NCBI GenBank assembly: GCA_009829735.1
Contig: CM020620.1
Span: forward strand, 21,426,020-21,490,019
Direction of reading: 5' to 3'
Length of the DNA stretch: 64,000 bases
From: Pyropia yezoensis
Lineage: Eukaryota > Rhodophyta > Bangiophyceae > Bangiales > Bangiaceae
The position numbers were made by a program, and so were the translations under genes. Shown in pieces: positions 30,430 through 39,648 of the stretch (positions are counted from its first letter, which is position 1; each line of letters begins with the position of its first letter). The notes beneath the pieces are model-generated. The model searched no databases and was not told the origin of the DNA. It saw nothing but the letters and a program-made list of their open reading frames with translations.

Positions 30430-30900
30430 GGACGGGATGGGGTGCCCCGACCAATCAGAGTGGGGGTAGGGGGCTCCGTCCAGGCAGGGGCACGGCAAGA
30501 GGGCGAAGGATGGGGTTCCCCGACCCAATAGAGGTAGGGGGCGGCGGTCCAACCGAGCAGGGCCGCAGCTAGGGGGGGAGGGGATGGGGTACCCCAACCC
30601 AACAGTGGAATGGGGCCGCGGTCCGACAGAGAAGGACGGCAGCCAGGAGGCAGGGGGGGGGGGTACCCCGACCCAACAGGGGAGGGGGGAGGTTGTCCGA
30701 CAGAGAAGGACCGCAGCCAAGGAGGATGGGATGGGGTACCCCGACCCAACAGGGGAGGGAGGCGGCCGTCCGACCCAGGAGGACCGCAGCAAGGGGGGGA
30801 GGAGAAGGAGTACCTCGACCCAACAGGGGAGGGGCGGCGGGTGCCCGACTGAGAAGGTCCGCGGCCAGGTAGGGAGGATATGGGGTGCTTATACCAGGCA
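30430..30900. repeat. 74-bp minisatellite in element B
   Basis: About six tandem copies of a 73-74-base unit containing GACCCAACAGGGG-type strings at 30522, 30596, 30670, 30743 and 30817. It lies in the 5' leader of the transposase gene, the same relative place as the 80-bp array beside the KDZ-like transposase. Confidence 0.8.
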
Positions 30901-31477
30901 GGAAGGGGGCAGTGGGGGTCGCACCGGGCATGTCTTCTCCCTGTTGCCTGCCTGGTGCGAGGCCTCAGGGCGGCAGCGGCGTCTCTGACGCGGCCGGAAC
31001 GTTGCATAGGGGCAGAGAAGCCATCCCTGCCCCTGCAGGGTAGTGGAGAAGAGCGGTGCATCCAGGGGAGTGGGGGAAGACGGAGAGTAGGCGGGGAGGT
31101 GGGCGTATGCGGCGGCGGGAAGCGCGGGGCGCGCCGCTCGATCAGTCAGATGGGCCCCCGGACGAGGTATTTGGATTGGCATTCTCTCTTGGAGACCCGC
31201 CTTTTTTCTACTCAGCGGGGCGTGGCGCGGCGAAGAGCCCGCCTCTTTGGGCCTTCTTTACATCACTGGAGAGCCCATGAGTTGGCGCCTCCATCCGTGT
31301 GACTCACTGTTTGCCTTTATGCCAGCTTCTGTTTTCGGCGCGAGTCGATGCGCAGCTGGTGCTTGTTTTTTTCCCGTGCTCACATCGATTTTGCTATGTA
31401 AACACTGTGCGTTTTCTATATAACCGGAAGTTGTGAAAAACTGGTGTCACTTGTGAAAAACTGGTGTCAGACGGATA

Positions 31478-31929
31478 TTGCGGCGCCCCGAATTTGGTCT
31501 CATGGAGACAAGAGAAACAGCGTGACAACAAGGCCATGAGCCAACCGCGTGGTGGGAGCTCTCAGCGGACCAATAGCGTACATGAGGGCTTTCCTTTTGA
31601 TCAGGGGATGATTGGCTGTAGTCACGGCGGATCTAGTACCGAACGCTGGTTGGTCAGATAGCTGTTGCTTTCTCTCACGATCTCGGCGGATTTCCCTCTA
31701 TCTCCGCCCGATCTACTCAATAGCACTGAGAGAGGTTGCAGCTGGTTCCTGCGACGCCTTTTCCCTCGTCGATGTGGGCAGAGATCCCGAGAAAGTCTCA
31801 GATCGCACTGCTTCCACCCTCACGCGGAGGACTCATTGGCCAGTGGTGCGCAATCTGAGGCATACCATTGGCCTGTTGTGGGCCCGTTGTTGATACTGTC
31901 TCCATGAGACAAAATTCGGGGTACTGCAA
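31478..31929. mobile_element. MITE C, 452 bp, TA-flanked
   Basis: Long imperfect inverted repeats: left TTGCGGCGCCCCGAATTT then GGTCTCATGGAGACA; the right end is the inverted counterpart (TGTCTCCATGAGACAAAATT then CGGGGTACTGCAA). TA lies at 31476-31477 and 31930-31931. The left TA is also the right target duplication of element B, so B and C sit back to back on one TA. No coding capacity is supported inside. Probably a non-autonomous Tc1/mariner-superfamily element. Confidence 0.7.
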
Positions 31930-31931
31930 TA

Positions 31932-32802
31932 TATGCCCGCCGCGGCGGCCAAATCGGCACCGGTCGGCCGCCCCGAATTTCGGGCGCCGTCGTTGTCGCG
32001 GTCGCCATCGTCGTGCCCGTCCCGGCCGCAGCGACCGAATCTGCGTCCCCTTTCCCCCGCCGACTATCCTCCCCTAAATCGGCGGGGGTCGTCGTCGTCG
32101 CTGGCGCGGTCGCCCCCCCCGCCGCAGCAGCGGGAATCGGCGATTCAGGCCGCGCCGAAATTTTGTCGTTGGGCGCCGCGGGGGTGGCGGACAAAACCGG
32201 CGCGGCACCAGAATCGGGTTCCCCCGCCCCTCCACCCGCCGTTTCCACCCCGTCCATCGGGGTGGCCGCGTCAGCCGGCGAGGGTTCGGCGGCGGCCGTG
32301 GCGGCCGGCGCCCGTCCAGCCGGGGGCATCTGGGCGTCTGCCGTGCTATCGTCGCTGGCGGCAGCGGTCGGCGGCACCGCGGTGTCAGCCGCCGCGGGCG
32401 GCGCCTCGTCCGTGGCCGGCGCCTCGGAGGGGCGAGGCCGGGCGGCGGAGGCCGCGGCGGGCGTCGGGGTGGCCGTGGCCGCCGCCCGCAGGGACGGCGC
32501 GGTTGCCAACTGGGCGACCACGTGGGCGCGCAGTGCGTCCCGCAGCGGCGGCGGCATCTGCGGGCGCGCCGCCGGCTGTGCGAGCATGGCCCGCAGGCGA
32601 CGCACACACAGGTCCTCCGCCGCAGTACACGCCGCCTCGGCGGTCAGCCCCACCCGGAGCTTGGCACCAAAGCGGGCGGGACTCAACGGGTCGGCGTTGC
32701 GTACAACGCCCAGCATCCCCACCGCCGGACCCGTGCGCAGGGCGGATAAAATTGCGGGCACGGCGTCGGCCACCAACATAACGGCCGCCACCGCGCCGAA
32801 GC
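31932..32802 (-). pseudogene. 3' part of unknown gene split by chromovirus 2
   Basis: The minus-strand frame enters from the LTR edge with GAVAAVMLVADAVPAILSAL, then ARFGAKLRVGLTAEAACTAA, and ends in a long Ala/Pro/Thr-rich tail running toward MITE C. The first 100 residues look like a folded domain; the tail is low complexity. It lies in frame with the segment on the far side of the retrotransposon across a five-base target duplication, so both belong to one ancestral gene. Family not recognised; it could be a host gene or an ORF of an older mobile element. Confidence 0.4.
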
Positions 32803-33271
32803 TGTGGCAAAAACCACATGCACACACGGCACCCAAGTTGGGGAGGTGTGCAAGGGCTGCCTCCCGTGTCGGGGGAACCGGAAGAAGTGCAAGTCGCACA
32901 CACTCTGTCCCTGTTGTGGGGCAAACCCCCCACGGACAAACAAGAGGATGGTGTGTGGTCCAACAGTTTCTTGGTCGGGACGGGGACGCAGGGCCCAGCC
33001 CCGCTGTCCCTCCCCTTATCCCCCCAGGGTCCACTCAGAATCTCGTCACTCAGAATCTCCCACCCCAGCACCTGCCCACCGGGCCACACGAAAATTCAAG
33101 ACGATAAATGCAGAAAACCCTCAAATCCAAGTTGGATTTACTACTAAGCTAACTATCCCAAACTTAGGGAATATGGACCCAAATGCAGGGGGAGGAACGG
33201 ATCAGGCTAGTGGCCTGCCGCCCCTTGCATGGCACGTGTTGCCCCCCTACCTGGGGGTCAATACTGCCACA
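32803..33271 (-). repeat. 3' LTR of chromovirus 2
   Basis: 469 bases, TGTGGC...GCCACA, followed on the plus strand by the complement of the polypurine tract as in chromovirus 1. Confidence 0.92.
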
Positions 33272-33609
33272 CTCCCCTCTCCTCAGTTCCGACCGACCCG
33301 GTCGGCCCTGTGAGGGGGTGCGTAAACGCACGTCTCGGCGTTGGGGGCGCGACTTGCTGTCCCCCATCGAGTACGTAACACGGATGTGGAGGCGGTCACG
33401 TTGACCGCCCCTCTCCTCAAGCTTGCCCACTCGGCAGCTTGCTCTCCTCAGTTCACACTTTACCATCACCACCACCTCCCCTTCACCTTCCACTGGGCCG
33501 CCCCACGCTGGGGAGGCCACCCGTATACCCACGATCCGAGTCCCCCTCAACTCGAGGCGGGTCTCGCGCCGCGATAGCCAGAGCGTCTCTCCCCAACTTG
33601 GGGAGAGCC

Positions 33610-35553
33610 ATGGCGACCCCGGGAGTGGAGACGGACTCTCTAGATGAGCGTATGGAGGACACCACCTACGGTGCAGCACCCGCCGGGACTTCCGGCGGGG
33701 GCTCCGCGGTTACTCCGGGGGATGGGACTCCCGCGTCACCCGGCTTTGGGTTGACGGCGGGATCTCCCCCGGAGGCGGGACAAGTTGTCCCGCGTGAGGC
33801 CTTGGGGCGGTGGTTTTACCCCGATTGGCCTCTATATGAGGAGGGGTTGACTGTTCATCGCTGTGGCCGACTTGGCGCAGCGATGGGTCGGGTATGGGAC
33901 CGCCTACGGGAGAAGTATCCCCGTAGGGTCGGGTTCCCTGCCGGCTTCAGGACGGACCAGTTTGCCTTCCTGGACGATGAGGAGGTTCAGGACGTTCAGC
34001 GTGCCAAGGCCATGGTGGACCGCGGGGGAACTATCCCGGGTCCCGGCGACTTGCCGACCTTTACCTGGGACGCGGTGGCAACTCGCCCCCCGTACCTCCA
34101 CGAGGCCGATCCGCACACTCATCACTTTGATGTGCGGATGGAGAAAGACTTCCGGCGAGGTCCCTACTTGGTGACCTCGGCTCAACTTGAGTTTCCTCAA
34201 CAGTCTCCTGCCAGTCAGGAGCAGTACTATCCGAAGAAGCCCGAGTGGTGGCCTCAAGTTGAGGTCCTCTACGGGTTCCCGGCGTTGCTGCCACGGTTGC
34301 TTGACCACTTCGGCTCCGTCATGTTGACGGCTGGCCCTGATCACCTGGTGCGGGCCATGTTGGCCACCCAGTGGCTCCTCGAGGTCATGTCGACCTGGGT
34401 GTCTTGTGTTCAGCGGCGGGGGATGCTCTGGCATCTCCCCCTCCGGCTCATCCAAGGTTTGGAACAGCTCACCCCTCAGCTAGTTGCTGAGGGGTGCTTA
34501 TCAGGACAACTCACTCTACTTGAGGAGATGCTCCGGCTCCATAAGTTCATCGAGTGGGAGAGCATTGAGCACAAGTTGCGCCGCCCCACTCCTGGGCCCA
34601 AGGACGATGGCGCACTTCGCCAGTTCGTGTGGGTCGCTCGTGAACTTCACGACGGCCGTGTGGTCCTACGAGAGGGGTTGGGCATCGGGGACTACCCGTA
34701 TGCCCCGGGGGTGGATCGCCACACTGCGCCACCCCCGGACAAGGCCATAGTTATGGCTGTGCCCTCATATGATGACCATATGACTCAACCTACTGCGGGG
34801 GCCCCAAGTCGGGGTCGCAGTTATACGCGGGTACCGCCACCTCGGCGTGCCCCTCCGCTTCCTCCTGTTCCTTTCCAGCCTCACGGGAACATCCCGATCA
34901 GCGTGGCCGTTGAGTCGTCCACCCCGGTGTCCCCCAACTTGGGGGCCACCCTCCTGACGGTATACCCCAAGTTGGTGTTACCGCCCACGCCTCTAACCTC
35001 AGAGATGATGATCACCACGTTGGTGCGCACCATTTCCTGGTTGGCCGCGTCGACCGCAACCCTTCAAACTTCCGAGACTCCTCAACTTGAGGAGCGCGTT
35101 CGTACTGCAGTGGCGACCGCGAGTTGCGAGTCGGTGGCGGAGTTTATGACAGCCGAGTTGGCTCGCATTGGGGCTATTATGCCCCAGCCAGCCCCACTTG
35201 GGCGTGGCAAACGTCGTGCGAGCCGGGCATACTCGCCTCCTCGCCGTCGTCGCCGACGCTCGCGGCGCTCTCCCTCCGTGTCGGAAGACGAGTTGTCTTA
35301 CTCCGTCTCGGAGTCCTCGACTCCGTCAGAGTCGGAGTCTGTCCAGCGTCTGCGTCGCAAACTTGCGCGCAAGACCAGGCAGAAGAGTGGCCACGGTCGG
35401 CGCCACTTGCGCGACCGTGAAGGGCGCGACGGTTCCGACTTGGAGCCGCCGCCCCTTCCAACGAGTGGAGACCGTTATCGGCGTGGGTCTCGCCGCTCGC
35501 CTCCACGTGGGAGCGAGGGCCGTGGAGTGGGAGAGTCTAGCATGCGTGCCTAG
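33610..35553 (+). CDS. Antisense extra ORF of chromovirus 2
   Basis: Open on the strand opposite gag-pol, with the likely start at 33610 in the same strong context (AGCCATGGC) as in chromovirus 1. Length is equal to its counterpart. Differences cluster in the N-terminal acidic/Gly-rich part and the basic C-terminal tail, whereas the central region (GFPALLPRLLDHFGSVML to LLEEMLRLHKFIEWESIEHK) is nearly unchanged. No known domain is recognised. Confidence 0.75.
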   Translation: MATPGVETDSLDERMEDTTYGAAPAGTSGGGSAVTPGDGTPASPGFGLTAGSPPEAGQVVPREALGRWFYPDWPLYEEGLTVHRCGRLGAAMGRVWDRLREKYPRRVGFPAGFRTDQFAFLDDEEVQDVQRAKAMVDRGGTIPGPGDLPTFTWDAVATRPPYLHEADPHTHHFDVRMEKDFRRGPYLVTSAQLEFPQQSPASQEQYYPKKPEWWPQVEVLYGFPALLPRLLDHFGSVMLTAGPDHLVRAMLATQWLLEVMSTWVSCVQRRGMLWHLPLRLIQGLEQLTPQLVAEGCLSGQLTLLEEMLRLHKFIEWESIEHKLRRPTPGPKDDGALRQFVWVARELHDGRVVLREGLGIGDYPYAPGVDRHTAPPPDKAIVMAVPSYDDHMTQPTAGAPSRGRSYTRVPPPRRAPPLPPVPFQPHGNIPISVAVESSTPVSPNLGATLLTVYPKLVLPPTPLTSEMMITTLVRTISWLAASTATLQTSETPQLEERVRTAVATASCESVAEFMTAELARIGAIMPQPAPLGRGKRRASRAYSPPRRRRRRSRRSPSVSEDELSYSVSESSTPSESESVQRLRRKLARKTRQKSGHGRRHLRDREGRDGSDLEPPPLPTSGDRYRRGSRRSPPRGSEGRGVGESSMRA

Positions 35554-35664
35554 TTGGCAGCTGCCTTTGTTGTGAGAGTGTGAGGGTTAGGGCTGTAGTT
35601 AAAAGCCACTCTGCGTACCACTTCGACTTGAAGCACTCTCTTGGCACTGTTGCTCGGCCTTCCC

Positions 35665-38600
35665 TCACGTTGAGGGAGGGCTGATAGGGTCTATCTCATT
35701 CCGGGCACAGTACGCCCGGACCTTCTCAGCGGGAAGGTCCTCCACATACTCCCACGTATCGTCCTTGGCTTTGTAGCCAAACCAACGCACCCTCAACTTG
35801 AGGCGGTTAGTGTCCTCATCCCATCCGTGGTCGATGAACTTATCGAACACGTACTCCGGCGGGCCCTGTTTGGCCGCAGGCAGTGAGGGGAGGCGCCACG
35901 CTTCCAACGCACGCGCCCAAGCTGGGTCGCCTGCAGGCGGTGGTGCAACTTTGACCACGTCCTGTCCGTTCACTGTGCGGAACCCATCGTCACTTTCGAT
36001 GGTGAAGCGCCGCCCATCAGTACGAAGGACCTGGTACGGCCCCTTCGTCTGGAATACCAGCTTACCCCCAGTTGGGGTGTGCGAGTGTACCAGCACCCAG
36101 TCACCCTGCTCGGGGACGTGCTTAGCATTGCGCACCTTTTTGTCAAAGGTACGCTTGTAGCGCTTTTGTGCTTTGTCCATCTCAGCCCTGACTTTAGGGA
36201 TGAGGTTTTCAAGCCTAGCAACGAACTCCGCCTTACTCTCAGTAGGAGTAGGCGTACTGCCACCATCCTCCCTAGTTGGGAGCGACCGCCGCACGGCAAT
36301 AGACCGCACACGACGGGGGGTCACAAAAGCGAGGGGTACTTCCCCGGTAGATGAGTGAACCTGCGAATTGTAGGCGGTAGTAAGAATAGAAATGTATTGG
36401 TCCCACGTCTTCACGTGCTCACTCACATAGTGGCGCAGCTGCCTAACAATAGTTTTGTTGAAGCGCTCCACCTGCCCATTAGTTTGTGGGTGGTAGGGGG
36501 TGGCATAGTTTGCCCGCACCCCCAACATATCCAGCACTCCCTGAAACAGTACAGACGCAAATTGCGGTCCATTGTCCGATAGTGTACTATCCGGGATGCC
36601 ATACGCGGCAACCCAGTGATCTAGGAAGGCTGACACGACCGACATGGCCGTGATCTCTGCCAGTGGGATCGCTCGCGTAAGTTTCGTGAAGCGGTCACAG
36701 ATAACCATGAGGTACTGGTTGCCCTCCTCGGTCACTGGCAGCGGCCCAAGGATGTCCATCGCCAACGCGGCGAAGGGCTCCTTGGCCGGGAACAATAGCA
36801 TAGCCGTACTAGGTCGCCGTTCCATCAGACGGTTCTGTGCACAACTTGTGCAGGCAGCCACCCAACTGTAGATGTCCACCACCATGGACGGCCAGTAGTA
36901 CCTGGTCCTCAGGGTCTGGTACAGTTTACTAGACCACAGGTGTCCACCCGTGGGAGCGTTGTGCTCCCTCTCAAGGATACTGTCCTTGAGGGATGCGGGG
37001 ACGACAAGTTGTTCAGCCCCTTGGAATACCCCCCTCCTCATGAGGAGGCCATCGTCTCCCAGAAAGAAACGCGTCTCCACCACTGTATCCAGTGTATCCC
37101 TCTGCGACTTGCAGAAGGGATCCTCGGCCTGGGCCTTCACCACCTCGTCCAGGGACAGGGGCAAGTACTTCTTGTTCCCTGGCGCCTCGGGGTTCAACGC
37201 CTGACCCGAGCGCGTGACTACCCCCGCGATGGGGATGTCCTCATCGACTGGGTTAGTGTCCAGCCCCTCGGTAGGTACCCGAGAGAGGCCGTCGGCAAGG
37301 GCATGTTGCCTGCCAGGTCGGTACTCAATGTCAAAGTTGAAGGGTGCCAGTCGCACCCTCCACCGATTGAGACGAGTGTTCGTACAGTCCGTCTTGAAGA
37401 TGAACTGCAACGCGCGGTGGTCACAGCGGATGAGGAACTTCTCACCCTCTAGGTAGTGACGAAGTGACGTCACCGCCCACACCACTGCGAGTCCTTCCAA
37501 CTCGGTGACTCCGTAGTTCTTCTCGGCCGAGTTCAGCCCCGTACTGAAGTATCCCACCGGCAAGTACTCCTTGTCCGGCTGCTGCTGAAGCAACACACAA
37601 CCAAGTTGGTCGTAGCTAGCGTCCACATCCAGGATGTAGTGGCCTCCCAACCTGGGAATAGCCAGGATAGGGGGCTTCAGCAGAAGGTCCCGAAGAGTCT
37701 CAAAGGATTCCTGCTCCACCCGACTTGGGGGAGGCAGGTTCTTCGGTAGCGTTGAGCTCACTAGCTCATTCAACGGCTTCGCCACCTTGGCGAAGCCCTT
37801 GGTGAAACGTCGGTACACGTTACACATCCCGAGGAAGCTCCTCATCTGGGTCTGGGTCCGGGGGTACTGAGCCTTACGAATGGCCCTCAAGTTCTTCTCG
37901 TTAACACTGAGACGCCCCGGACGGACAACATGTCCCAAGTACTGCACCTCTTGAGTGAAGAGGTGGCACTTACTCGCCTTCAGTGACACACCGGCGTCAG
38001 CAAGTAGCTTGAACACCTGGCCAAGATGGCCAATGTGTTCCTCCGGACTTCGGGAGAGCACAATGATATCGTCTAGGTACACAAGACAGATCTGCCACCG
38101 TACTCCGGCCAGAATCATGCCTATAGCGCGCTGGAAAGTTGCCGGCGCGTTACACAGGCCAAACGGTAGACGCTTGCACTGGTAGGTACCACAGTGACAG
38201 GTAAAGGTAGTTTTATGCCTGTCCTCCGGGGCAATGGGAATTCGCCAGTACCCCGCGTTACAGTCCAGGGTAGAGAACACGTTTGCCTCCCCCAGAGAGT
38301 CCAGACAGTCGTCCATCCTAGGTAGGGGATAACTGTCCTTCACCGTGCTCTCGTTGAGCATACGGTAGTCGATACAAAACCGGGAGGTCCCATCAACTTT
38401 GGGGACGATAACCACCGGACTCGCCCACTCGGCGTTGCTGGCCTCGATCACATCGAGGGCCTCCATGCGAGCAACTTGCTCCTTAACGAGGGCCCTTGAA
38501 CGAGGTCCTCCCCTATACGGTTGTTGGCGTACAGGGGGTGCACCGGGCTTCAACTCGATCCGGTGTTGGGTGGCTCTCATGAGTCCCAATTGACCATCCC

Positions 38601-39648
38601 ACAACTTGTGATATTGGTCCAAGAGGCGTTCAACTTGAACCCTCAACCTGGGGGGGACACCCTCCATGTTCACATGGGGCCGAGGAGAGGCGGCCGACTT
38701 GGCTTGATGCTTCTCCTTTCCGGACTTCGGGTCGCTACTTGCGCCCGCGTTGAGGGTGACCGCTACTACCGGTCCCTCGTGTTGGTCGATATAGCCGAAC
38801 TTGGCCCCCGACTTGAAGTATTTGGGCGACGAGCTCAGGTTCATCACCTGTATCCTCCACGGGACTCCGGCTTTGGAGTCCATCGTGCCAAGGGCAACAT
38901 GCACTTGGTGCTTGCGAGCAAGACGGGGGTGAGGGTGCACCAACCCGTTCCCCGTATAATCAGTTACAACGTCAACGTGCGCCACCGAGTTGGGGGGCAA
39001 CGTGACTTTACGGGCTAGACGCAGGGTAGCAGTAAACCCTTCTCTCACAGAGCAAACAGGCTTCGAGTGTGAAACTGTCACAGGAGCCACAGACTTTCCC
39101 TTACCAAGGATGGGGATAGTCTCCCCATTCATCAACTTGACCCAGTACTCAGGGCCACAAATCAAAGGCACTTGTGTAACAACATAAGGGGTACCCAGAA
39201 GCAGGGGTACCGATATATTCTCAACTAGTCCATAGGTCACGTCGACCTCATGGGTCCCCAACCTAGTTGGTAGGGTCACGGCACCAACGATGGGAAGTAC
39301 CCCACCATTGATGTCAATCATATGGTCAGCTTTGGACCTCCAGCGTTGGAGCTTCACCTCCTTTGGTAATAGCGACTTGCGTATCAAGGAGGCTCCTGAC
39401 CCGGTATCAAGTACGATACGGGCACAACAGGCGCGGCCGGGGGCAAGTTGCACCCGTCCAGCCACCTGGAACTTCTCACCCGTCAGCACCGCGATGACCC
39501 GACGTGGGTTTACGTTCTTGGGGAGTCCTACCCGAGGTGGGCGGACTCCCTTAGGTCGCCGCAGTATCCGGCACGGTTGGTTCGTCCTCCTGGCGCACTT
39601 GGCCGAGGCTGCCGTTGTGAGCTTCGGACGACCAGCCCCAACGGTCAT
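35665..39648 (-). CDS. pol polyprotein of chromovirus 2
   Basis: A 1,327-codon frame that looks whole. Approximate order: aspartic protease with DTGSG near residue 80; reverse transcriptase about 360-560 with YLDDIIV; RNase H from about 640 (DVDASYDQLGCVLLQ); integrase zinc-binding region near 900 and catalytic core (AMDILGPLP, DNGPQFAS, NGQVERFNKT); chromodomain in the last 70 residues (VFDKFIDHGWDEDTNRL, then RVRWFGYKAKDDTWEY). The chromodomain is known in this clade to guide integration to marked chromatin. Confidence 0.94.
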   Translation of the reverse strand: MTVGAGRPKLTTAASAKCARRTNQPCRILRRPKGVRPPRVGLPKNVNPRRVIAVLTGEKFQVAGRVQLAPGRACCARIVLDTGSGASLIRKSLLPKEVKLQRWRSKADHMIDINGGVLPIVGAVTLPTRLGTHEVDVTYGLVENISVPLLLGTPYVVTQVPLICGPEYWVKLMNGETIPILGKGKSVAPVTVSHSKPVCSVREGFTATLRLARKVTLPPNSVAHVDVVTDYTGNGLVHPHPRLARKHQVHVALGTMDSKAGVPWRIQVMNLSSSPKYFKSGAKFGYIDQHEGPVVAVTLNAGASSDPKSGKEKHQAKSAASPRPHVNMEGVPPRLRVQVERLLDQYHKLWDGQLGLMRATQHRIELKPGAPPVRQQPYRGGPRSRALVKEQVARMEALDVIEASNAEWASPVVIVPKVDGTSRFCIDYRMLNESTVKDSYPLPRMDDCLDSLGEANVFSTLDCNAGYWRIPIAPEDRHKTTFTCHCGTYQCKRLPFGLCNAPATFQRAIGMILAGVRWQICLVYLDDIIVLSRSPEEHIGHLGQVFKLLADAGVSLKASKCHLFTQEVQYLGHVVRPGRLSVNEKNLRAIRKAQYPRTQTQMRSFLGMCNVYRRFTKGFAKVAKPLNELVSSTLPKNLPPPSRVEQESFETLRDLLLKPPILAIPRLGGHYILDVDASYDQLGCVLLQQQPDKEYLPVGYFSTGLNSAEKNYGVTELEGLAVVWAVTSLRHYLEGEKFLIRCDHRALQFIFKTDCTNTRLNRWRVRLAPFNFDIEYRPGRQHALADGLSRVPTEGLDTNPVDEDIPIAGVVTRSGQALNPEAPGNKKYLPLSLDEVVKAQAEDPFCKSQRDTLDTVVETRFFLGDDGLLMRRGVFQGAEQLVVPASLKDSILEREHNAPTGGHLWSSKLYQTLRTRYYWPSMVVDIYSWVAACTSCAQNRLMERRPSTAMLLFPAKEPFAALAMDILGPLPVTEEGNQYLMVICDRFTKLTRAIPLAEITAMSVVSAFLDHWVAAYGIPDSTLSDNGPQFASVLFQGVLDMLGVRANYATPYHPQTNGQVERFNKTIVRQLRHYVSEHVKTWDQYISILTTAYNSQVHSSTGEVPLAFVTPRRVRSIAVRRSLPTREDGGSTPTPTESKAEFVARLENLIPKVRAEMDKAQKRYKRTFDKKVRNAKHVPEQGDWVLVHSHTPTGGKLVFQTKGPYQVLRTDGRRFTIESDDGFRTVNGQDVVKVAPPPAGDPAWARALEAWRLPSLPAAKQGPPEYVFDKFIDHGWDEDTNRLKLRVRWFGYKAKDDTWEYVEDLPAEKVRAYCARNEIDPISPPST

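Larger units (their letters stand above)
28660..31475 (-). mobile_element. Pogo-like DNA transposon (element B), core-deleted
   Basis: Terminal inverted repeats TCCGTCTGACACCAG continuing into TTTTTCACAA are found at 28660 and, inverted, ending at 31475. TA flanks both ends (28658-28659 and 31476-31477), a classic TA target duplication. Each end has a second copy of GACACCAGTTTTTCACAA: 28833-28850 on the left, and tandem at 31431-31448 on the right. Inside are a transposase gene on the minus strand lacking its catalytic core and a 74-base minisatellite upstream of it. About 2.8 kb. It shares the terminal TCCGTCTGAC with element A. Confidence 0.85.
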
